From UBA10329 sp964500205 (GTDB taxonomy: Bacteria; Bacteroidota; Bacteroidia; UBA10329): a stretch of 64,000 nt of DNA. The translations under genes were made by a program, and so were the position numbers. This document shows, one piece after another, positions 51,486 to 60,721 of this stretch (within the stretch, counting starts at the first letter, position 1; each line of letters opens with the position of its first letter). Under the pieces are notes generated by a model, which did no database searches, was not told the origin of the DNA, and saw only the letters and a program-made list of their open reading frames with translations. The stretch is from the NCBI GenBank assembly GCA_964500205.1, contig CAZCNS010000005.1, forward strand, positions 186,001 to 250,000, read 5' to 3'.

Positions 51486-54400
51486 ATGCTTCAGTTAATG
51501 CGAAGTTCTTCAGCGGTCTGCAGATTTTTCACACACACCGCGATGATAGCGGTGATGTGCACTTTCGCTGTGCAGGATGCCCGAAGTCAGGGTTGTGATA
51601 ATGCTGATTTCGGCACGGGTGATTTTTCCAATTGGCAGGGTAGAACAGGTGGTTGCTGTCCAATCAATACGCCCACCAATGGCATCGTTAACGGTCGTCA
51701 TACGATCATGACGGGCAATGGCACTGATGGCAATGCCTGCAACGACATCACCGTGGTTGCACCCGGATATACTGAATCAGCCCGAATCGGAAATGCGCAG
51801 ACGGGTGCCGAGGGTGACCGTTTGATCTATTCCTATCAGGTTACTCAGGAGACGTCTCTTTTTACATATCAGTATGCAGTGGTTTTGGAGGATCCAGGTC
51901 ACACAGCCGCGCAGCAGCCAAGATTCGAAATCAGGGTTCTGAATGCCAACGGACAACTCATCAGTCCCCAGTGCGGATTTTATCAGGTAACGGCAGCGGC
52001 CAACATTGAGGGATTCCGCTCCTGTGGTTCGATACGCTATCGGGCATGGACACCCGTTGGTATCGACCTGTCTGCGTATGTTGGTCAGAATATCACGATC
52101 GAGTTCTCTACGGGCGACTGCTCGCTCGGAGGTCATTACGGCTACGCATACATTGTGGGCGAGTGCAATCCCCTTGAGATCCAGGTCGATTACTGCCCAA
52201 GCAACAGTGATCAGGCTATCTTGACAGCTCCAAGTGGATTCGATTACCAGTGGAGCACCGGGCAGACCACCCAGCAGATCGTTATATCCAACCCGCCTGA
52301 TGGTGCGGTATACTCTTGCCAACTTACTGCAGTGACGGGTTGTCAGGTTACGGTCAATGCCACCATCACGTCCACGGCAGTAACAGCTGATTTTGATTAT
52401 CCACCGCCTTGTCCTGGAGTGCCAGTGCAGTTCACTGATGTGAGCACTAGCAACATCGGTAACATTATCTCTTGGGAATGGGATTTCGGTGATGGAACAA
52501 CTTCAATCGAGCAGAACCCGGAGCACACTTACGCTCTGAGCGGGCTTTACAACGTTACCCTGACAGCCACCACGGATGCCGGCTGTCTTGACACCTACAG
52601 TGAAACAGTGAACGTCAATCCGTTTCCTCAAGCGGACTACACCGTGCCACCCGTATGTGATGGTACAGCAAGCCAGTTCATCAATACGACCCTTTTCCCC
52701 CCTACTATCGGTTCATGGGAATGGGATTTCGGAGACGGCTCGCCCGTCAACACCACGGAGTGGAACACTTCGCATACATATTCACAGCCAGGCGATTATG
52801 ATACCCGCTTCATTGCAAGGTCCCAGAATGGAGCCTGCACAGATACTGTGTTCGTCACTGCCTCTGTGGCACCACTGCCAGTTGCATCTTTCGAGGTGGA
52901 GGATGTCTGCTTCGGGAACACAGTCGTATTCACCAACACCTCGGTAGGCCAGACCACCAACACGCGGTGGGAATTCGGTGACAACACCCCTCCAAGCTTT
53001 TTCAATAACACTACCCATGACTATGTAGCACCAGGAACATTTAATGTCTCCCTGCTCATTACCAATCAACAAGGCTGTCAAGGTGAGACTTCGCAGAATG
53101 TTACTGTGAGTCCATCACCTATTTCAGACTTCACATTCACCAATGTGTGTCAGGGACAGCCTATGCCGTTTGAAAACAACAGCACAATTCCTCCGGCAGG
53201 AAACGTGATAGGCAGTTGGACCTGGAATTTTGGAGATGGCTCACCATCTAACACGAACGACTGGAACCCAACCCATTCCTTTCTGCAATCCGGCATCTTC
53301 TACGTTTCTCTCGTAACGCGATCGTTGGACGGTGTGTGTTCCGATACTCTTATCGACTCGGTGCGTGTGCATCCGCTTCCCAACGTGGATTTCGATTTTG
53401 AGGATGTCTGTGACGGCCTTCCTGTTCAGTTCATTCAGCTCTCCACAGGAGAGATCAATGGTTGGCAGTGGGATTTCGGTGATAACTCACCTCCCAATTT
53501 CAACGCCAACATCTCTTACACGTATCCTGCTCCCGGCACCTACAATGCGCAGCTTACCGTTAGCACGATATACGATTGTGCGGATACGCGCACCAGACAG
53601 GTTACAATACATCCTTCTCCCGAAGTGTCCTTCAATGCCACCAATGTCTGTTTCGGTGAGACATCTTTCATGAATACCACTTCTACCGTGCCAGCCCCGA
53701 GCACCATCGTGAGCCACAGCTGGAATGTGGCAGATGGTAGTCCTGTTGTGCCCGGCACTCAAATATCGCATGACTACGGTTTCAGCGGCAACTTCAACGT
53801 TAAGCATGTCGTGGTCACCGATCGCGGCTGTCGTGACTCCACAACGCAGATCGTGACTGTTCATCCCAATCCTATCGTGGAGTTTGATGCTGAACCGAGG
53901 GCCGGTTGTTCTCCACTGTGTGTCACCTTCTACGAGCAGTCAGCGGTCAGCTCAGGCTTCAACCAGACATTCGCATGGGATTTTGGCGATGGCTCGGGCA
54001 GCAACCAACAAGCACCGACACACTGCTACCAGAATACCACCACCAATACGACCTATCGCTGGCCAGTGACCCTCTCCGTGACCAGCAATGAGGGTTGCAA
54101 CACCACGTTGACCAAGGACAACTTCGTCACGAACCATCCTGTACCACGTTCGCTGTTCGACATGAATCCCACGGTGACCACCATCATTCGCCCTCGCATC
54201 AAGTTCACCGATCGCTCTGTGGATGCGGAGCAATGGCTTTGGGATTTTGGCGATGAGCAAGTGTTCAACACATCTAATGTTCAAAACCCTGAGTACACTT
54301 ACCTCGACACTGGAGAGTACGTCATTACCCAGATAGTGGTCAATGAGTTCGGTTGTCGCGACACATCAGAGGCCAGGCTGTATGTTGCACCCGACTTCAC

Positions 54401-54674
54401 GGTCTATATACCAGATGCATTCACTCCGGACGACAACGGTGTCAATGATATCTTCCTTGTGCGCGGCACAGGCATTACCACATTTCAGATGCAGATATTC
54501 GACCGATGGGGAATGGAGCTGTATTTCTCGCAGGATATTGATGAAGGATGGGCGGGTGATGTAAACCGCAATGGTACTATCGCGCAAAATGGCACTTACA
54601 TCTATCGTGTGATGGTGACAGACCTGATGGGAGAGGAGTATTGGTATCATGGTCGGGTCACACTGTTCAGATGA
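51486..54674 (+). CDS. Giant PKD-repeat surface protein with T9SS type B signal, first of pair
   Basis: A 1062-residue secreted protein. Signal peptide (about residues 1-34, ending DARSQ), an N-terminal jelly-roll-like domain (about 35-250) with several Cys, then eight PKD-like modules marked by SWEWDFGDGTT, WNFGDGS, WDFGDNSPP, WDFGDE and similar. The end is a gliding-motility-associated C-terminal (type B) domain: YIPDAFTPDDNGVNDIF to GRVTLFR. Such proteins serve as adhesins or gliding-associated surface fibres. ATG 51486 is chosen; 51498 is an option. The stop overlaps the next start (ATGA), so both giants are made together. Confidence 0.87.
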   Translation: MLQLMRSSSAVCRFFTHTAMIAVMCTFAVQDARSQGCDNADFGTGDFSNWQGRTGGCCPINTPTNGIVNGRHTIMTGNGTDGNACNDITVVAPGYTESARIGNAQTGAEGDRLIYSYQVTQETSLFTYQYAVVLEDPGHTAAQQPRFEIRVLNANGQLISPQCGFYQVTAAANIEGFRSCGSIRYRAWTPVGIDLSAYVGQNITIEFSTGDCSLGGHYGYAYIVGECNPLEIQVDYCPSNSDQAILTAPSGFDYQWSTGQTTQQIVISNPPDGAVYSCQLTAVTGCQVTVNATITSTAVTADFDYPPPCPGVPVQFTDVSTSNIGNIISWEWDFGDGTTSIEQNPEHTYALSGLYNVTLTATTDAGCLDTYSETVNVNPFPQADYTVPPVCDGTASQFINTTLFPPTIGSWEWDFGDGSPVNTTEWNTSHTYSQPGDYDTRFIARSQNGACTDTVFVTASVAPLPVASFEVEDVCFGNTVVFTNTSVGQTTNTRWEFGDNTPPSFFNNTTHDYVAPGTFNVSLLITNQQGCQGETSQNVTVSPSPISDFTFTNVCQGQPMPFENNSTIPPAGNVIGSWTWNFGDGSPSNTNDWNPTHSFLQSGIFYVSLVTRSLDGVCSDTLIDSVRVHPLPNVDFDFEDVCDGLPVQFIQLSTGEINGWQWDFGDNSPPNFNANISYTYPAPGTYNAQLTVSTIYDCADTRTRQVTIHPSPEVSFNATNVCFGETSFMNTTSTVPAPSTIVSHSWNVADGSPVVPGTQISHDYGFSGNFNVKHVVVTDRGCRDSTTQIVTVHPNPIVEFDAEPRAGCSPLCVTFYEQSAVSSGFNQTFAWDFGDGSGSNQQAPTHCYQNTTTNTTYRWPVTLSVTSNEGCNTTLTKDNFVTNHPVPRSLFDMNPTVTTIIRPRIKFTDRSVDAEQWLWDFGDEQVFNTSNVQNPEYTYLDTGEYVITQIVVNEFGCRDTSEARLYVAPDFTVYIPDAFTPDDNGVNDIFLVRGTGITTFQMQIFDRWGMELYFSQDIDEGWAGDVNRNGTIAQNGTYIYRVMVTDLMGEEYWYHGRVTLFR

Positions 54675-57600
54675 TCTTGCGTGGTCTATCCTTCATATTG
54701 CTTTGCCTCACATTGGGCCATTCGGCCAATGCTCAACTTGTGGTCAACCCCAACGCTACGGGTGAGGAGTTGGTGGACCTTATTGTTCAAGATGGCATAG
54801 TGGTGACCAATGTGCTGCGCACCTGCCCGGACGGTGCAAGTGGTTCATTCGATGGCACCGCCAGTAATGTCGGTATCCCGTCAGGTGTATTGTTGAGCAC
54901 GGGCCTTGCCAACTCGACCATAGGACCCAACAATAGCACAGGGGCTGGTGGCGCATGCTTCGGAGCACCTGGCAATCCCGATGTGGAGGCCGTGGCCGGT
55001 GGTAGCACTTTTGATGCTTGTATTCTCGAGTTCGACATCGTACCCACGTGCGCGGACATCGAGATGACGTTTGTGTTCGGCTCTGAAGAGTACCCGGAGA
55101 ACATCAACAATGAATTTACCGATGGCATGGTCATCACCATCGCAGGCCCCGGGTTCACTGGAAACCAGAATATCGCTCTTGTTCCCGGAACGACTACTCC
55201 CGTCAGTGTAGGAACGGTGAACCAGAGCAACAATAACGCTTATTATGTCAATAACAATGGAGGGGCCTCAGTGCAGTTTGATGGGTTCACCACCCCGATC
55301 ACCGCTGCAGTGACGGTCACTCCCTGCGAGCGATACAGGATCAAGGTGGCTGTGGCTGATGGCGCAGACTGTGTCTTCAACTCAGGAGTTTTTGTTCAGG
55401 AGAATAGTATGGACTGTGGTGTTGACATAGCTGTTGTAACCGATTACACAGCGCCTGATCTTCAGCCGATAAAAGGTTGCAGGAACTACGATATAGAATT
55501 CTGCCGGCAGGGCAGCACCGCGGACCCTTACAACATGAATGTGATTTTTGCCGGCAATGCGATAAACGGGGTCGATTTCGAGGTGTTGGCCGATGCCGTT
55601 TCCTTCGCTCCGGGAGAGCAGTGTCAGACCATGAGCATCGTGCCCATTGCAGACGGTCTTTTTCAAGGGGAGAAGGAGCTACTGGTGATCTACGATGCCA
55701 TCTCGGGCAACTGCACAGTGCAAGACACCATCATCGTGACCATACTTGACGAGCAGGGCCTTGTTCCAGATTTTTATTTCAACGATGTATGTGATGGGAA
55801 TACGGTATTCTTGAACAACGCCACAACCATCAACCCACCTGCTGCTGCCACAGCCTTTTTCTGGAGATTGGGCGATGGCACAGAAACTGACGCATACAAT
55901 ACATCGCGGCTCTATGATGCCCCCGGAACTTACGATGTCTGGCTTATTGCGGCCAGCACAGATGGATGCACCGATTCCATTGTGAAGCAGATAACGGTAT
56001 ATGATTATCCGGAGGCTTCTTTCACCCTCGGTGGTGACATCTGCCTCGGGGTCCTTGCCGAATTCACCAATACAAGCACCGACCCATCCAACGATAATGT
56101 GGGCGCAGTGAGCTGGAACTTCGGAGACGGGGTGAGTGCCAGTACTTGGGATGCAACTCACATCTATTCACTGCCCGATACTTTCCCGGTGGTGCTCTCT
56201 GTCTCTACCGAAACGCTCGGATGTACCGATGAGTACCGCGATACGATAATTGTATCCCCAGCCATTTTCACTGACTTCATCTTCTCGAACGTTTGCCTTG
56301 GAAATGAGGTCAATTTCATCAACCAATCCATTGGACAAGGTGATTTTGAGTGGGATTTTGATGACGGGTCTGCATTCAATGACGAAACGAGCCCATCATA
56401 TCTGTACAGCTATGCTGACACCTTCAATGTCCGGTTGGTAGGCATCAGCCCCAGCGGGTGCAACGACACTACGGTGAAACAGGTATTCGTATTTGATGCC
56501 CCAACGGCTGATTTCATGGCGAATAGCGTTTGCGCCAATGTTCTTGCACAATATGACAACCTGTCTCAACCACCTACCATGGGTACGCTTGCCTCTTGGT
56601 TCTGGCTTTTCAGCGATGGGACCAGTGCATCGGCATTCAGTCCTGCCAAGGCATTTCCCGGCCCTGGCGACTATGAGGCCACGCTTATCGTGTATTCCAG
56701 TAATCTGAGTTGCTCGGACACGGTCACTAGGCCCATCACCATCTTCCCGGTGCCTGATGCCGATTTTACGGTGTCCAACACGTGCCTCGGCTCACCGTTG
56801 GAACCTGATAATCTCACTACTGGTGAGGTGGCAAATTGGTCATGGGACTTTGGCGATGGCTCTCTGGTCAGCAACGTTCAGAATCCTTCTTACCTCTATC
56901 AGGACAATGGCTTCTACAATGTGAGGCTTTCAGTTGTCAGTAGCACTGGCTGCCGAGATTCCGTGATGAGGCCAGTGATCATCTACAGTCTGCCACAGGC
57001 GCAGTTCGGAAGTTTTGTAGTGTGTGAAGGTCTGCCTACCGTGTTTTACAACCAGAGTGAGATCGGGTTCCCAGACAACATCATTCAGTGGCAATGGAAT
57101 TTCGGGGACGGAAGCGCACCAGAACTGGCCGTTAACCCGCAGCATGTCTATGATGACGGTGGAATCTATCAGGTCACGTTGGCGGTGACCTCTGGCAACG
57201 GGTGTGTGGACTCGGTAACTGCGCCAGTGGAGGTGTGGTATCGGCCCGATATTGATGTGATCATCACAGCCACGGAGGGTTGTCCTCCTCTTTGCCCGCA
57301 ATTCTTCGATGCTTCGACCATAGGAGATGGCAGCATAGTGCAGTGGACATGGAATTTCGGGGATCTCAATACCAGCAACAATCGCAACGCCCAGCACTGC
57401 TATCTCGAAGGTGGCATGCTCAACTCAAGATTCTATGACGTGAGCCTGCGGGCGGTGAGCGACAATGGCTGTGCCGACACACTTATCCTGCCGGCTCATA
57501 TAGAATTGTACCCCACACCACGTGCGGACTTCACCTGGAGTCCTGATTCGGTGAGCATGTTCGACCCGCGGGTCTATTTCGAAGACCTGAGCGTAGGCCC

Positions 57601-58042
57601 TGATTTCTGGGACTGGGATTTCGGAGATCCGCTGAACAACGGAGTATCTAATCAGCAGGACCCGACATACACATTCCTTACTCACGGAGAATATGATATC
57701 CTTCTCACGGCCTCAAATGATTTCGGCTGTGAGGACACCACCATGAAGCGGATCGAGGTGTTCTCCGATTTCCGGTTTTATATCCCCAACGCCTTCACAC
57801 CCAACTCGGATGACCGCAACGAGAGCTTCTTTGGCAAGGGCGAAGGCATCATGGATTACAATATGCAGATCTACGACCGTTGGGGTAAGCTCATATTCGA
57901 ATCGAACAGTCCACTGCTTCACTGGAATGGCAGCAGCAACGGACAGGCGTGCCAGCAGGGGATGTACAACTACATTTTCAATATCCGCGACCTGAATCGC
58001 AACTGGCACCGCTACACCGGAGAGGTGTACTTGATCAGGTAA
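54671..58042 (+). CDS. Choice-of-anchor L and PKD-repeat protein with T9SS type B signal
   Basis: A 1123-residue secreted protein. Signal peptide (ending HSANAQ), then a choice-of-anchor L domain (about residues 25-240; IPSGVLLSTGLANS, FVFGSEEYPENINNEFTDG), a Calx-beta-like stretch with the region after FAPGEQCQTMSIVPIADG, about eight PKD-like modules (WNFGDGVSA, WDFGDGSLVS, WNFGDGSAPE, WDWDFGDPLN) and a type B sorting domain (YIPNAFTPNSDDRNESFFG to GEVYLIR). The start at 54671 overlaps the preceding stop by four bases. Role inferred as adhesion or matrix; no catalytic domain seen. Confidence 0.87.
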   Translation: MILRGLSFILLCLTLGHSANAQLVVNPNATGEELVDLIVQDGIVVTNVLRTCPDGASGSFDGTASNVGIPSGVLLSTGLANSTIGPNNSTGAGGACFGAPGNPDVEAVAGGSTFDACILEFDIVPTCADIEMTFVFGSEEYPENINNEFTDGMVITIAGPGFTGNQNIALVPGTTTPVSVGTVNQSNNNAYYVNNNGGASVQFDGFTTPITAAVTVTPCERYRIKVAVADGADCVFNSGVFVQENSMDCGVDIAVVTDYTAPDLQPIKGCRNYDIEFCRQGSTADPYNMNVIFAGNAINGVDFEVLADAVSFAPGEQCQTMSIVPIADGLFQGEKELLVIYDAISGNCTVQDTIIVTILDEQGLVPDFYFNDVCDGNTVFLNNATTINPPAAATAFFWRLGDGTETDAYNTSRLYDAPGTYDVWLIAASTDGCTDSIVKQITVYDYPEASFTLGGDICLGVLAEFTNTSTDPSNDNVGAVSWNFGDGVSASTWDATHIYSLPDTFPVVLSVSTETLGCTDEYRDTIIVSPAIFTDFIFSNVCLGNEVNFINQSIGQGDFEWDFDDGSAFNDETSPSYLYSYADTFNVRLVGISPSGCNDTTVKQVFVFDAPTADFMANSVCANVLAQYDNLSQPPTMGTLASWFWLFSDGTSASAFSPAKAFPGPGDYEATLIVYSSNLSCSDTVTRPITIFPVPDADFTVSNTCLGSPLEPDNLTTGEVANWSWDFGDGSLVSNVQNPSYLYQDNGFYNVRLSVVSSTGCRDSVMRPVIIYSLPQAQFGSFVVCEGLPTVFYNQSEIGFPDNIIQWQWNFGDGSAPELAVNPQHVYDDGGIYQVTLAVTSGNGCVDSVTAPVEVWYRPDIDVIITATEGCPPLCPQFFDASTIGDGSIVQWTWNFGDLNTSNNRNAQHCYLEGGMLNSRFYDVSLRAVSDNGCADTLILPAHIELYPTPRADFTWSPDSVSMFDPRVYFEDLSVGPDFWDWDFGDPLNNGVSNQQDPTYTFLTHGEYDILLTASNDFGCEDTTMKRIEVFSDFRFYIPNAFTPNSDDRNESFFGKGEGIMDYNMQIYDRWGKLIFESNSPLLHWNGSSNGQACQQGMYNYIFNIRDLNRNWHRYTGEVYLIR

Positions 58043-58081
58043 TACCGCTTAGGACGGTATTCGGCCTAAAACCTTTTTTTT
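58041..58081 (+). terminator. Possible terminator after the PKD pair
   Basis: AATACCG (58041-58047) pairs with CGGTATT (58055-58061). A competing stem TTAGG/CCTAA (58049-58053 with 58065-58069) is closer to the eight-T run at 58074-58081. The two folds exclude each other, so it may terminate weakly before crtB. Confidence 0.45.
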
Positions 58082-58110
58082 GCACCCGCTTAATTCAAAC
58101 AGCAGATCAA

Positions 58111-58968
58111 TTGCACACACTCACCCCTCAGCAGAAGGTGCTCTACGATAACGCATCGCTCGCCTGCGGGAAAGTGATGACCCAGACCTACAGCACCTCC
58201 TTCTCCCTTGCTGTGAGGTTGCTGAACGAGGATCTGCGCGATTCCGTTCATTCCATCTATGGTTTTGTCCGCTTGGCAGATGAGATCGTGGACTCTTTTC
58301 ATGACGCGCCCAAACGCCAATTGTTGGACCGTCTGCGCCACGACACCTATCGGGCCATTGAAGAGGGGATCTGTCTCAATCCGCTGCTCAATGGCTTTCA
58401 GCAGACGGTGAACCGTTACGGCATAGACCGTAATCTCATCGACACCTTTCTGCACAGCATGGAAATGGATCTTGACCGCAAGACGTACGACCGTGCGAGC
58501 TATGAGACCTACATTCTCGGTTCGGCAGAAGTGGTGGGCCTCATGTGCCTCAAGGTTTTCTGTGAGGGGAATGATGCGCTCTATGAGGATCTGAAAGCTC
58601 CTGCGATGCGGCTCGGTGCGGCTTTTCAGAAGATCAATTTCCTGCGTGACCTCGGTACGGATCACCTGAAGCTCGGCCGCTCCTACTTTCCAGACCTCGA
58701 CCCTCACAACTTCAACGATGAGGCCAAGCAGCGCATAGAGGCAGAGATCCTGGCCGATTTCGAGGCAGGACTCGCGGGAATTGTCAGATTGCCCCGCAAG
58801 GCCCGTTTCGGGGTTTATGTGGCATACGTGTACTACATGGCCCTTTTCAAGAAGATAACCGGCCTGAGGGCGGCCAATGTGCTTCAGGAGCGCATACGCA
58901 TCTCCGATGGCCGCAAGGCATCGTTGTTGGTGCATTCCTATGTTAGGCACCGCCTCGACCTGATCTGA
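58111..58968 (+). CDS. crtB: Phytoene synthase
   Basis: A 285-residue head-to-head prenyl synthase joining two geranylgeranyl diphosphates to phytoene. The first Asp motif is in YGFVRLADEIVDSFHD (about residues 45-60), the second in INFLRDLGTDHLKLGRSYFP. The start TTG at 58111 gives the usual N-terminus (HTLTPQQKVLYDNASLACGK); no ATG is available without reading into the preceding gene's end. The crtI and crtY genes are not in this window; crtZ lies 0.5 kb downstream. Confidence 0.93.
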   Translation: MHTLTPQQKVLYDNASLACGKVMTQTYSTSFSLAVRLLNEDLRDSVHSIYGFVRLADEIVDSFHDAPKRQLLDRLRHDTYRAIEEGICLNPLLNGFQQTVNRYGIDRNLIDTFLHSMEMDLDRKTYDRASYETYILGSAEVVGLMCLKVFCEGNDALYEDLKAPAMRLGAAFQKINFLRDLGTDHLKLGRSYFPDLDPHNFNDEAKQRIEAEILADFEAGLAGIVRLPRKARFGVYVAYVYYMALFKKITGLRAANVLQERIRISDGRKASLLVHSYVRHRLDLI

Positions 58969-59000
58969 CGCATCGCAGCATCTTGGGCGTCTGAATGCCC

Positions 59001-59008
59001 GATCTTTG
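59001..59008 (+). promoter_or_regulatory. -7-like box GATCTTTG before the 59013 gene
   Basis: One mismatch to TAnnTTTG, 4 bases before the ATG; TTG at 58983-58985 gives a 15-base spacer, shorter than usual. It could allow transcription separate from crtB. Confidence 0.35.
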
Positions 59009-59012
59009 CACC

Positions 59013-59492
59013 ATGAGACCGCTGTTGATCCTCCTACTCGTATTGCCTGTGCAGCTCATCGCTCAGGAAGAGCTGCTCAAAGAGGTCAGAAAGGCAGTGG
59101 CCGTTATTTTTGACGATGAGGAGGCCAGCAGGCGGATGTCATCGCGTTTTGCAGATGCGGATGTTTCGACCAGTCCCGTGCTGATGGGATACAAGGGTGC
59201 GGTGATAATGGCACAGGGAAAGCACTCCGCCAACCCGCTCACCAAGCTCCGCACCTTTAACGAGGGCCGCGCACTGCTCGACACGGCCATTGTGCGCGAG
59301 CCAAAGAGTGTGGAACTGCGCTTCCTGCGCTTGTCCATTCAGGTCAATGTACCCCGCATTCTCGGTTACAGCTCGCAGGTGGCAGAGGATAGGGCGTTCA
59401 TAGACCGCAACCTGGGGTCTGTACACAGCGATGACTTCAGGCAGCGTGTCACTAATTTCATAGCCAAGGCCGAGGAACAGGGAAAACTCTGA
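59013..59492 (+). CDS. Exported protein of unknown function in the carotenoid cluster
   Basis: A 159-residue protein with signal peptide MRPLLILLLVLPVQLIAQ. The mature part is helical (EELLKEVRKAVAVI, NPLTKLRTFNEGRALLDTAI, KSVELRFLRLSIQVNVP, DDFRQRVTNFIAKAEEQGKL), with a pattern like two TPR-type helix pairs. Its last base overlaps the start of crtZ (TGATG), implying coupling to carotenoid hydroxylation. No family is recognised; a role in that pathway is inferred from position. Confidence 0.65.
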   Translation: MRPLLILLLVLPVQLIAQEELLKEVRKAVAVIFDDEEASRRMSSRFADADVSTSPVLMGYKGAVIMAQGKHSANPLTKLRTFNEGRALLDTAIVREPKSVELRFLRLSIQVNVPRILGYSSQVAEDRAFIDRNLGSVHSDDFRQRVTNFIAKAEEQGKL

Positions 59493-59953
59493 TGATCGGG
59501 AACATACTCATACCGATGCTCATCACCGTGGCCGCGTTCTGGGCCATGGAGTTTGTGGCTTGGGCGGCCCACAAGTATGTGATGCACGGCATCGGCTGGT
59601 CTATGCACCGCGACCATCACCAGCCAACAGGCAGGGCTTTTCAGCGCAACGACCTCTTCGCACTCATCTTCGCCATTCCGAGCTGGTTGTTCATGATGTT
59701 CGGGGTGATGGGCGGCTGCGACTGGCGGCTGTATGTCGGCATCGGCATACTGCTCTATGGCATTGCTTACGTCACGGTGCATGAGGTCATCATCCACAAC
59801 CGATGGAACCTACGGAGAAAGATCCGTCATCCGTATCTCCAAGGGTTGGCAAGAGCGCATTTTGCGCATCACAGGCACAAGGAGAAGGAGGAAGGGGAAT
59901 GCTTTGGCATGCTGGTGGTGCCGAAGAAGTTCTTCCGCAGCTCCGAAGGCTGA
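59492..59953 (+). CDS. crtZ: Beta-carotene hydroxylase
   Basis: A 153-residue membrane di-iron hydroxylase of the fatty acid hydroxylase superfamily; it makes zeaxanthin from beta-carotene. His clusters: HKYVMH, HRDHH, HEVIIH and HFAHHRH, placed around four helices. The C-terminus EGECFGMLVVPKKFF is typical of CrtZ. It suggests a zeaxanthin-type pigment as in marine Flavobacteria. Converges on the DUF445 gene. Confidence 0.94.
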   Translation: MIGNILIPMLITVAAFWAMEFVAWAAHKYVMHGIGWSMHRDHHQPTGRAFQRNDLFALIFAIPSWLFMMFGVMGGCDWRLYVGIGILLYGIAYVTVHEVIIHNRWNLRRKIRHPYLQGLARAHFAHHRHKEKEEGECFGMLVVPKKFFRSSEG

Positions 59954-59954
59954 A

Positions 59955-60551
59955 TCATTGCCCCCAGCTGACCATCGCCACCTGTACCAGCCCGATCAGG
60001 AACCCTACGATGGCACCGATGTACTCGATGAACTTGAACTCCTTCTTCAGCAGCTTCATTATCAGCCCTTCAAGCTTTTCGGAAGGCAGCTGAGAGACCC
60101 GCTCACGGATGATCTCCTCCACATTGAACCGCTCTTCGAGATTCTCCATGTAGTGGTCGATGACCTGAGGCACGCTCACTTCAACCTCCTCCATCAGCTG
60201 ACCTTTCATCTTGGCCTTGCGCTTGTCGCTGAATAGCAGGCCAGTGATAGGATACTGCTTTGGAAATTTGACATTGAGGAAGTAGTCGATCTTAGCTTCC
60301 ACTATCTGATTGATGCTCAGGAGATTTTCCGGATTGTGCATCCGCTCCCTCAGGTCATCGCTCGAGAGCAGTTCCTCGGCCACCATCTTGCCTATCTTCT
60401 CTGCCACCTCGCGCTGGTTTTTTGGGAAAATGCCTTGGATCTTGAAGAACCGGAAGTCCCAAGGCTCTTTCGGATAGAAAAGCATTTTCACCGCCAGGAA
60501 GTTGGTGAACCATCCTACGATGGCAGCTATGATCGGAAGTGTCCAGAGCAT
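59955..60551 (-). CDS. DUF445 family membrane protein
   Basis: A 198-residue member of the DUF445 group: N-terminal helix LPIIAAIVGWFTNFLAVKML, conserved FYPKEPW and the GIFPKNQREVAEKIGKMVAEELLS segment, and a C-terminal helix (EYIGAIVGFLIGLVQVAMVS). The two ends are thought to sit in the membrane with a helical domain between. Function unknown. ATG 60551 is preferred over TTG 60578. Alone on the minus strand. Confidence 0.82.
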   Translation of the reverse strand: MLWTLPIIAAIVGWFTNFLAVKMLFYPKEPWDFRFFKIQGIFPKNQREVAEKIGKMVAEELLSSDDLRERMHNPENLLSINQIVEAKIDYFLNVKFPKQYPITGLLFSDKRKAKMKGQLMEEVEVSVPQVIDHYMENLEERFNVEEIIRERVSQLPSEKLEGLIMKLLKKEFKFIEYIGAIVGFLIGLVQVAMVSWGQ

Positions 60552-60657
60552 GGTTCTCAGCTTGCGGGGCAGGCGCAAAGTACGGTCATCTGAATAAAGC
60601 CCCGCATGACGCAGGTCTGTATTCAGCAGATGACCTCACTGCTTTCCTCGTACTGCA

Positions 60658-60665
60658 TACATTTG
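60658..60665 (+). promoter_or_regulatory. -7 promoter box TACATTTG
   Basis: A perfect TAnnTTTG, 56 bases before the ATG of the Ntn hydrolase. No clear -33 TTG at standard spacing. Confidence 0.5.
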
Positions 60666-60721
60666 GCCGTGATATGACTGACCGATTACGACCAGTCATC
60701 CAATCAGAAAGAATATAGCAG

